DNA of 64,000 nt, from positions 2,542,001 through 2,606,000 of the forward strand of contig OZ234497.1 in NCBI GenBank assembly GCA_965153455.1, given 5' to 3'. Both the position numbers and the translations under genes were made by a program. Under the pieces are notes generated by a model. The model was not told the DNA's origin, ran no database searches, and was given only the letters and a program-made list of their open reading frames with translations. This document shows positions 61,998-64,000 of the stretch, in pieces. This stretch comes from Sphagnum compactum (Eukaryota; Bryophyta; Sphagnopsida; Sphagnales). Position 1 is the first letter of the stretch. Every line of letters starts with the position of its first letter.

Positions 61998-64000
61998 TCT
62001 CCCTAAAATTGCTCAGATCAGCTTGCTTCCTTCCTTGATCTTAAAACCCCCAAAGCCAAGATTCTTCTTCTGCTGCTGCTGTTCCACATACTACCCTAAT
62101 ATAAGAATTGCTGTGCAAAATTGGATCCAGTGTATACAGGGCACGGTGTTTGCGAAGATAGGCAATGCCTACCAAGGCTCTCCAAGAACGCTGTTGTCGA
62201 ACTGCACATTCTTCTTCATCTTGATCATAAATTTCCTGAAGGATTACCGATGGAGCTGCTGCAACTGAAGAAGTTCATAAGATTACTAGCCAAACAACCA
62301 CTTCCCTTGTAAAACCTAAATCTCCACTCTGGCTGGCTGGCTGGCTGGCTTCCACCCTAAGAATGAATTCCACATGACTGTAAAAGTAACCCAAGATACA
62401 TATACAGGCTTGATCAGATCACTAGCATCTGCACGCAGCAGAAACCTCCAATTCAGTTTCAGAGACGAAAGCCGATCTCATATCACACACAACAAACTTC
62501 TGTCCGCAAAAGTTCCGAGACTTCTTCTTTTGCTACACACTTTTCTACCTCTTCAAAACAGCGAAAACGGCCAAAGTGACAACAACAAAAGGCTTCAACT
62601 ACCAATACTCGCAACAAACTCAGCGGTGCTAAGACAACAACGCTCATGAGAAACTGTTAGCTCGAATCCAGAAACCCAAAATGAAAACAAAAACGAAGAA
62701 GACACCCGTGAAAAATGTACCTCAAAATAGCGCAGAAACCGGAACTCAAGCGCTGGAAACACACACACAAGAAACAAGAAAATAAACAACGATGAAAACA
62801 CGCAAGACATAAAATTGATCCCACAAAACCAATACTTCCGACACAAAACAAAAATCTCCAACACCCCTACAAAATTTCCTCATTCACTAAAATTCTGCAA
62901 ACCACTCCCAAAACAGTCCAGTTCCCCCCGCACCACCACCGCCACCACCGCCACAACAACAACAACAAAAGAATGTTCAAGATCTGCAAATTGGTGATCT
63001 TGAGATTCTCACTGGAATAAAGAAGAGAACACACCCCCAAACAAAAAATCCTCCACAAAAGAAAAAAAAATTCAACGAAAGTTCGAACCTTGATAGAAGA
63101 AGAAGAAGAAGAAGGAGAAGAAGCATGAAAGCAACAAAGGAAAGGAAAGAAATTTAGCAAGTGCCTTTGCTAATGAAGCTGACCGAACAAGAACAAAATA
63201 CAAAAATTACTTACACTATGAAAAATTCAATCACTCCATTGACGACATTAGCAGCAGCAGCAGCAGAGATTGAAAAATTGAAGAATTTCTAAGTGTCGAG
63301 AAATTCTTTCTCGTCGTCCTCATCCTCCCCAATCCTGCTCTTACTTCTTCGTGTGCTCCACGGCGGCAGCAATGGCAGCACCGCCTCACGAAGCGTACAA
63401 TACGACGACGAACCGCAAAGCGCTTATGAACTAAGTAGCCGTGATGAAAAATACGGTACGTATGGAATACTGTATGTATTTTCCATGAGAAATACCGTAC
63501 TTCATTGTTTGGTGAATACAGAATACATGCCTCGTATTTCACTGCTCAAAGTGTTTTTCTTTCTTTTGCAACTACTTCATTTGGACGTTTTCTCTTTTGC
63601 AACTTTTTCCTGACCGAGAAGAATGAGAGGGGGCGGGGGGGGGGGAGAGGTACTAGGTAGCAGGGTTTCTTTTAAGGATTTTGTTGTAGTCAAAGTGGCA
63701 ATCATTCAGAAAATAATTTAGCCAAATTTGGCTACATACTAGATATGAAAGTAGGAAAAAGAAAAAGAATCCATCTATGTTCTTGGCTAGCTACTAGAAT
63801 TTATCATAAAATCTGGCGATTTGGATGTATTTTTCTTCGAAATCTGGCGAATTTGGGACATTTATTTTCGATGAAAAAAACCTTTTGAATAGGTTGAAAT
63901 CATATTTTCAGGTTCGAAATTTGGCGAAAATTCGCCGGTAAAAGAAAACCTGCTAGTAGGTAGTGACTCGTAACCAGATATTTAGGAACTTGAAAGGAGC
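61998..64000. promoter_or_regulatory. Upstream region of the MRS2-type gene
   Basis: No protein-coding gene was recognised. The segment contains a (GGCT)n run at 62,331-62,350, CA- and AAC-rich stretches, a GAA run at 63,101-63,118 and a G run at 63,633-63,646. It probably holds a long or spliced 5' leader and the promoter. Frames on both strands are low-complexity. Confidence 0.45.
62331..62350. repeat. (GGCT)n microsatellite
   Basis: Five perfect GGCT units, about 335 bases upstream of the magnesium transporter start codon and so probably in its leader or promoter. Confidence 0.95.

Noticed and set aside
62815-63613. Several short frames upstream of the magnesium transporter
   Set aside because: Serine-, threonine- and leucine-rich low-complexity translations of microsatellites, with no family resemblance.

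Overview
The window is nuclear plant DNA. Genes have short introns with GT-AG (once GC-AG) borders, the proteins are plant families (DRP3-type dynamin, CDC123, TORNADO1-like LRR-Roc-COR, MRS2 magnesium transporter, DYW-class PPR remnants), and the spacers are AT-rich with many microsatellites. The retained TORNADO1-like family next to DYW-PPR debris and the large gene spacing suggest a land plant, perhaps a non-seed plant (fern, lycophyte or bryophyte). That placement is an inference; no sequence here fixes the species.

Layout. 1-6 kb: a DRP3-like dynamin gene on the minus strand whose readable exons stop before the GED. 6-7.15 kb: a shared, microsatellite-rich upstream region. 7.15-8.75 kb: CDC123 on the plus strand. 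8.75-13 kb: no host gene, but one 1.4-kb inverted-repeat element. 13-26.7 kb: a giant foldback structure with two roughly 4-kb inverted arms built of modular tandem repeats, enclosing a 5.3-kb loop. The loop carries two intact-looking small genes, a two-exon triple-membrane-span protein and a 111-residue protein. 26.7-28 kb: small palindromes and a tandem duplication. 28-32.5 kb: an intact four-exon TORNADO1-like gene, followed by a frameshifted DYW-type PPR pseudogene (32.5-34 kb). 37-53 kb: mostly non-coding spacer holding an intronless N-myristoylation-type gene at 42.8-43.5 kb, two perfect hairpins, PPR scraps and another inverted-repeat/tandem-repeat element. 53.2-58.8 kb: an inverted, decayed copy of the 28.2-37.4 kb block, containing a TORNADO1-like pseudogene and a second PPR pseudogene fragment. 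59.5-62 kb: a five-exon MRS2-type magnesium transporter on the minus strand, with its upstream region to the window end.

The genes do not form a pathway. The dynamin and CDC123 genes are divergent and may share a promoter. The main architectural themes are two large inverted duplications: one is a gene-bearing foldback element, the other a segmental inversion-duplication of a signalling gene plus its PPR neighbour. Exon borders were placed by eye from reading frame, splice consensus and family alignment from memory; repeat boundaries are approximate to tens of bases.
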